Source: Corynebacterium sp. (GTDB lineage: Bacteria > Actinomycetota > Actinomycetes > Mycobacteriales > Mycobacteriaceae). From it: a stretch of 25,122 nt of DNA. Positions 21,296 to 25,122 of the stretch are shown here, piece after piece (within the stretch, counting starts at the first letter, position 1; each line of letters begins with the position of its first letter). The notes beneath the pieces were generated by a model. It did not search any database and was not told where the DNA came from. It was given only the letters and a program-made list of their open reading frames with translations. The stretch lies in contig NZ_JAPJNQ010000025.1 of NCBI RefSeq assembly GCF_030826625.1, positions 1,192-26,313 on the forward strand, read 5' to 3'. A program made the translations under genes and the position numbers.

Positions 21296-23386
21296 ATGGC
21301 ACAAGCTCATTCAACCGAATGGACACCACATCCGGTGCGACCGAATAATCCGTTCGCCGTCGTGCTGCTTGCGGCAATAGCCGTAGTGACGGTACTGGGC
21401 CCATTGCTGGCCCTCATCTTTCGTGTTCCCTGGGAACGTTTCGCCGAAGTCGTCACGCAGCCGTCCACGCTCGACGCGTTGCGCTTGTCTCTGACTTCGG
21501 CGTTTCTATCTACGCTCATCACCCTCGCGCTGGGAATTCCGCTATCACTGTGGCTTTTACAAAACAGTTCCGGAACCTGGTTCGTGCGCCTACTCGTCGT
21601 ACTGCCCTTGGCTTTGCCACCGGTTGTCGGTGGTTTGGCGCTGACGGCCGCAATCGGGCGTAGATCTTATACTTCAGACATCCTTGGTGCTCTAGGCATC
21701 GATATCGCCTTTACTTTTAGCGGCGTGGTCGCCTCTCACGTTTTCATTACGCTGCCTTTCGTGATCGTGACGGCGGATTCCGCTCTTCGGCAAATCAATC
21801 GCGAAATTATCGACTCCGCGCTCAGCATTGGCATGAGCTACCGTCGGGTAATTTGGCGAGTTATCTTGCCTACGATCGTGCCGGCAGTAGGCACCGGTGC
21901 CGGGTTAGCATTCGCGCGTTCCTTGGGTGAATTTGGCACCACGCTCACGTTTGCAGGCTCTCTGCCTGGAGAGACTCGGACACTGCCGCTGGCCATTTAC
22001 CTCAACCGTGAGGTCGATGCTGATGTCGCTTACGTGCAAGCTGCATTACTAATCTTTATCGCCATCATCGTGCTGTGCCTATCCTGCTTGCCTACAGTCT
22101 TAAAAAAGCGCCACAAACACCGCGTGAGCCGAAACGTCGGGTTGGATCGCCAACGTCTGAGCGAACTAACAGATGCGACAACAAATCCCGTTGCTCTGCG
22201 GGTTAATGGTTGTGATATTGCGTCCAGCCAGACAACTGCAGTCGTTGGTTCCAATGGTGCTGGCAAAACTACGCTGATGAAAGCAATTGCCGGCCGCTTG
22301 GGCGGAGCGGAAATCACCTTTTTTGCGCAGGATGGCAGCGAATATGACCAACAACCCAAGGTCATCATCCTCACGCAGAACCCTGCGCTTCCGCCTGCAG
22401 CCACGGTGTTGCAAGCTATCACCATGGCCACACGCAATACTGATCGTGCGCGAGCGCTGTTGGCCGCAGCCGGGCTCAGCGAACTCGAAAACGTGCCTGT
22501 ACCAGCACTTTCAGGTGGACAGTCGCGCCAAGTCGCTATCGTCCGAGCGATTGCTGCTAGCCCCGAAGTACTGATCTTGGACGAACCGTTCGCCGGCTTA
22601 GACAGCTCGATCGCTGCGCAATGGAAAGCCTATTTTCGCTCTACCGCCAGCCAGCGCACCACGTTGCTCGTCACACACAACGGTCACGACATTGCTTCGC
22701 TTTCGAACAACATCATGTCAATCGCTGCCGGCCGAATTGTCTCGCACGGTGCAACCTCGTCACTCACCTCGGCACCCAGCACGAAGTTTTTGGCGACTAC
22801 ACTCGGCCTCAACGCGCTCGCCGGCAAGCTGATGTCGGATAAAACTACCGACCAAGAACATGACGGCTCTGCGAACAAAGTCTTAATCGACAGTGGCGAA
22901 ATCACTCTCGCCGTAGATACCGCAAATTGTGCCGAAGCTGCAACGCTGCCTTCCGGCGAAATTGCCCAAGTTCTTGCTACCTGGTTGCCCTCTGACGCCT
23001 GGTTACGCAAGCATTCGTTCCAAGAAACACCGAATGTGCACAACGTTGCAGCGGATGCTCATAAACGTGACGGCCACAAACCTAACAACGCCAAACCGGA
23101 TAACCGCAAACCGGACAACGAATGGCGCGGCAAAGTTATCGATATTTCGGTCCCGCACCCGACAGTCTGCGATGTCACCGTCGACACCGGTGGCGAGCAT
23201 GTCGACATCACGTTGTCACCAGATAAGGCCACCGCAATCAATCTGCAGCTTGACGACGAAGTTATCTGGGGCATCGATCCGGCGAAGATTTCGGTCACTC
23301 AGCTTGCTGCCGTTGACAAGGCCGGTGACGCTAAAACGGCTGCTGACAAAACTGCTGATACCAAGGCATCAGCTGGCACAGTTTAG
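21296..23386 (+). CDS. modBC: ModB-ModC fusion: molybdate ABC transporter permease and ATPase in one chain
   Basis: This 696-residue protein combines permease and nucleotide-binding halves. The ModB part (about 20-268) has about six membrane segments and the coupling loop DSALSIGMSYRRVIWRVILP (about 173-192). After a basic linker, the ATPase half shows Walker A GSNGAGKT (318-325), Q-loop ILTQNP (about 358-363), signature LSGGQ (405-409), Walker B VLILDEP (425-431) and the switch His461. The C-terminal region holds a TOBE/Mop-like domain preceded by HKPNN/AKPDN/RKPDN repeats and ends in an Ala/Asp/Lys tail. I use the ATG at 21296 (MAQAHSTEW); a TTG at 21278 is also in frame. The ATPase half appears compact ahead of Walker A. 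The single chain would dimerise to make the full transporter. Confidence 0.92.
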   Translation: MAQAHSTEWTPHPVRPNNPFAVVLLAAIAVVTVLGPLLALIFRVPWERFAEVVTQPSTLDALRLSLTSAFLSTLITLALGIPLSLWLLQNSSGTWFVRLLVVLPLALPPVVGGLALTAAIGRRSYTSDILGALGIDIAFTFSGVVASHVFITLPFVIVTADSALRQINREIIDSALSIGMSYRRVIWRVILPTIVPAVGTGAGLAFARSLGEFGTTLTFAGSLPGETRTLPLAIYLNREVDADVAYVQAALLIFIAIIVLCLSCLPTVLKKRHKHRVSRNVGLDRQRLSELTDATTNPVALRVNGCDIASSQTTAVVGSNGAGKTTLMKAIAGRLGGAEITFFAQDGSEYDQQPKVIILTQNPALPPAATVLQAITMATRNTDRARALLAAAGLSELENVPVPALSGGQSRQVAIVRAIAASPEVLILDEPFAGLDSSIAAQWKAYFRSTASQRTTLLVTHNGHDIASLSNNIMSIAAGRIVSHGATSSLTSAPSTKFLATTLGLNALAGKLMSDKTTDQEHDGSANKVLIDSGEITLAVDTANCAEAATLPSGEIAQVLATWLPSDAWLRKHSFQETPNVHNVAADAHKRDGHKPNNAKPDNRKPDNEWRGKVIDISVPHPTVCDVTVDTGGEHVDITLSPDKATAINLQLDDEVIWGIDPAKISVTQLAAVDKAGDAKTAADKTADTKASAGTV
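23075..23119. repeat. Three 15-bp repeats inside modBC
   Basis: Consecutive 15-bp units at 23075-23089, 23090-23104 and 23105-23119 encode HKPNN, AKPDN and RKPDN. They form a flexible linker just before the TOBE-like end domain. The last two share the core AAACCGGA. Confidence 0.75.
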
Positions 23387-23407
23387 ACAGCAACCTTCAC
23401 GATAGCC

Positions 23408-23447
23408 AGCAATAAGGGCCTTCCCCTTGAGGAAGGCCGTTATTGCT
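23408..23447. terminator. Strong bidirectional hairpin terminator between modBC and thrB
   Basis: AGCAATAA (23408-23415) pairs with TTATTGCT (23440-23447), and GGCCTTCC (23417-23424) pairs with GGAAGGCC (23431-23438), around the loop CCTTGA with one internal G/G mismatch. It lies between convergent genes 22 bp after modBC. The A/T-rich base of the stem can provide the U-rich tail in both directions. Confidence 0.85.
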
Positions 23448-23519
23448 CCGATCCACCGGACATGGTGTAGCGCATAGTGCTGTGGTGCCCGGCGGTTCTC
23501 TCTAGCAAGTTGCGGTTGT

Positions 23520-24449
23520 TTAAGCGTGGCTCACGCTAGTTTCTACCGGACCAGCTACGCCAAGTTCGACGACTTTCAGCCCCTGGTCACGGGCGTCGGC
23601 AAGCAAAGCTTCATCGACATCTTCAGTGTGCAGCACCATGATCGTCGGGCCGGCACCGGATAAATACGCCGCATAACCCCGGTTGCGCAAGCGATTGACC
23701 CATTCTGCGGTCACAGGCAAAACATCGGATCGATATGGCTGATGTAACCGGTCGCGGGTGCCTTCCCACAACAACTCTGGATGGTGCTGGATCGCGACAG
23801 TCATCACGGCAACACGAGAGACGTTAAAGGCAGCATCACCATGGGTAACGTGACTAGGAAGAACTCGGCGTACAGCCGCAGTGGAAGCGTGGAAATCCGG
23901 GACGATGGCGGTCGCCCGAATGTGCTCATTCACGTCGACACTGACTGCTTTGTATTCCGGAGCCGAACGGCCATCAACGGGCACCGTCATCCACGACACC
24001 GTCGCTCCACCCAGTACCGAAGCTGCGGCATTGTCCGGGTGACCTTCAAACGCTGAAGACAACTGCACCACCTGGTCAGCGGACAATGGATAACCCGCGA
24101 GTGCATTGGCCGCTGCAACACCAGCAACTGCCGAGGATGCAGACGAACCCAATCCGCGCGACTGCGGAATCGCATTGGTGCAGGTAACCCGCAATCCTGG
24201 CGCAGTCGCATCAGCTGCATTCAAGCCTGAGCGCAAGGCCTTGACCACCAAGTGCGAACCATCGCGTGGCAAATCGTCTTCGCCCTCACCATAGATCTCA
24301 ATTTCCAGGCCAGACGCGGTGACCTCGACCTCAATAACGTCATAACTACCAAGAGCGAGGCCCAGCGTGTCATAGCCCGGCCCAAGGTTCGCCGACGACG
24401 CCGGAACACGGACGGTTGCTTTGGTGCCGATTTCTAGCTCGGTGCTCAT
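23520..24449 (-). CDS. thrB: Homoserine kinase
   Basis: ThrB phosphorylates L-homoserine with ATP to O-phosphohomoserine, the branch to threonine. The 309-residue GHMP-family protein has the N-terminal substrate motif RVPASSANLGPGYDTLG (14-30), the ATP-binding loop PQSRGLGSSASS (95-106) and the C-terminal SGAGPTIMVL element. It starts with ATG 16 nt after the hom stop. AAGGAAG overlaps that stop and lies about 12 nt upstream of the ATG, so hom-thrB is one transcription unit as in other corynebacteria. It converges with modBC, with the strong hairpin terminator between them. Confidence 0.95.
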   Translation of the reverse strand: MSTELEIGTKATVRVPASSANLGPGYDTLGLALGSYDVIEVEVTASGLEIEIYGEGEDDLPRDGSHLVVKALRSGLNAADATAPGLRVTCTNAIPQSRGLGSSASSAVAGVAAANALAGYPLSADQVVQLSSAFEGHPDNAAASVLGGATVSWMTVPVDGRSAPEYKAVSVDVNEHIRATAIVPDFHASTAAVRRVLPSHVTHGDAAFNVSRVAVMTVAIQHHPELLWEGTRDRLHQPYRSDVLPVTAEWVNRLRNRGYAAYLSGAGPTIMVLHTEDVDEALLADARDQGLKVVELGVAGPVETSVSHA

Positions 24450-24465
24450 CGTGAGTGCAACTTCC

Positions 24466-25122
24466 TTATACGTCGAGGCGGATTACGGAGTGAACTTTTT
24501 TGACGTCCGTAGACTGCTTAAGCGCTTCCACGGTATCGTGCAGCACCGCTTCTTTCGCGCTGTGCGTGACGACGATCAAACGAGCAACGCCGTCCTCATT
24601 TTCTTCCTGTCGCACTGTACGCAAGGAAATGCCCTGTTGTGCGAAGGTGGCGGACAGATCAGACAACACGCCCGCACGATCGACGACTTCCATGTCGATG
24701 TGATAACGCGTATTGACTTCTCCAAAGTCCGCGATCGGCAGGCTGGCGTACATGTTATCGCCGGGTGCACGGCCACCGTGGACCTTGTTACGGGAGGCGC
24801 CGACCACATCGCCCAAGACTGCAGAGGCGGTTGGGTCACCGCCAGCACCGTTGCCGTAGAACATCAAAGAACCTGCAGCTTCCGCTTCTACGAAAATCGC
24901 GTTATACGATTCGTTCACAGATGCTAATGGGTGGTCTTTAGCAACCAAGGTTGGGTGGACACGAGCATTCACCGCATCATTGCCCTGCTCGTCCGTAATC
25001 TTTTCGCAGATTCCCAACAGTTTAATGACGTAGCCGGCCTTGTCTGCGGCGGCGATATCCGCAGCGGTGATGTCCCGGATGCCTTCGCAGTGCACATCAT
25101 CGAAGTTCACGCGAGTATAGCT
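24466..25122 (-). CDS. hom: Homoserine dehydrogenase, C-terminal part (cut by the window edge)
   Basis: The frame is open to the edge (the first visible residues are SYTRVNFDDVHCEGI), so the N-terminal NAD(P)-binding half lies outside the window. The visible 218 residues cover the end of the catalytic domain, with GNGAGGDPTASAVLGD, and the C-terminal ACT domain (RYHIDMEVVDRAGVLSDLS onward). The ACT domain confers threonine feedback inhibition in the corynebacterial enzyme. It reduces aspartate semialdehyde to homoserine in the threonine/methionine pathway and is immediately followed by thrB. The truncation is an artefact of the window, not a broken gene. Confidence 0.94.
   Translation of the reverse strand, partial: SYTRVNFDDVHCEGIRDITAADIAAADKAGYVIKLLGICEKITDEQGNDAVNARVHPTLVAKDHPLASVNESYNAIFVEAEAAGSLMFYGNGAGGDPTASAVLGDVVGASRNKVHGGRAPGDNMYASLPIADFGEVNTRYHIDMEVVDRAGVLSDLSATFAQQGISLRTVRQEENEDGVARLIVVTHSAKEAVLHDTVEALKQSTDVKKVHSVIRLDV

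Noticed and set aside
24466..25122. A broken homoserine dehydrogenase gene
   Set aside because: The frame is open to the window edge and matches the middle and end of Hom, so it is cut by the window and not a pseudogene.

Overview
The window reads as a chromosomal segment from a Corynebacterium-like actinobacterium of moderate GC. Three things point there: a Rho factor with a very long disordered N-terminal insert, GTG starts and -10 hexamers lying just upstream of start codons, and the flanking order hom-thrB ... rho-prfA-prmC-tsaC-wecA-atpI. From memory, this is the same neighbourhood in which C. glutamicum carries narKGHJI and molybdenum cofactor (Moco) genes. I could not run a search, so genus level is an inference and no species is claimed.

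Layout. Positions 1-356 lie downstream of atpI and look like the atpI-atpB intergenic region on the minus strand. Positions 357-6886 (minus) hold a housekeeping run: rho, prfA, prmC, tsaC (threonylcarbamoyl-AMP synthase), wecA and atpI, with overlaps or very short gaps. A 464-bp divergent control region (6887-7350) separates rho from a plus-strand fatty-acyl-CoA ligase. Next is a molybdenum island (9216-23386). Its plus strand carries moaA, moeA1, moaC and mobA. Its minus strand carries moeA2, an OFA-type MFS transporter, mog, moaE and a MoeB-rhodanese fusion. Its plus strand resumes with moaD, a DUF6457 protein, fdhD, modA and a fused modB-modC gene. A strong hairpin terminator at 23408-23447 separates modBC from the convergent thrB and the 5'-truncated hom at the window edge.

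How the genes work together. ModA and ModBC import molybdate. MoaA and MoaC make cyclic pyranopterin monophosphate from GTP. MoaD and MoaE, with MoeB-rhodanese loading sulfur onto MoaD, form molybdopterin. Mog adenylylates it and the MoeA proteins insert Mo. MobA adds GMP, and FdhD passes sulfur to a formate dehydrogenase-type apoenzyme. No molybdoenzyme is encoded in this window. fdhD, DUF6457 and the OFA transporter together suggest a formate dehydrogenase client elsewhere, but a nitrate reductase elsewhere is equally possible.

No undescribed defence or mobile system is visible: no transposase, integrase, CRISPR array, tRNA or rRNA. The least explained features are small. They are a large inverted repeat in front of modA, a palindrome inside the OFA transporter promoter, a triple 13-bp repeat before the DUF6457 gene, the rho/ligase divergent region with a candidate long structured rho leader, the single-chain ModBC transporter, and two MoeA paralogues with different active-site loops.
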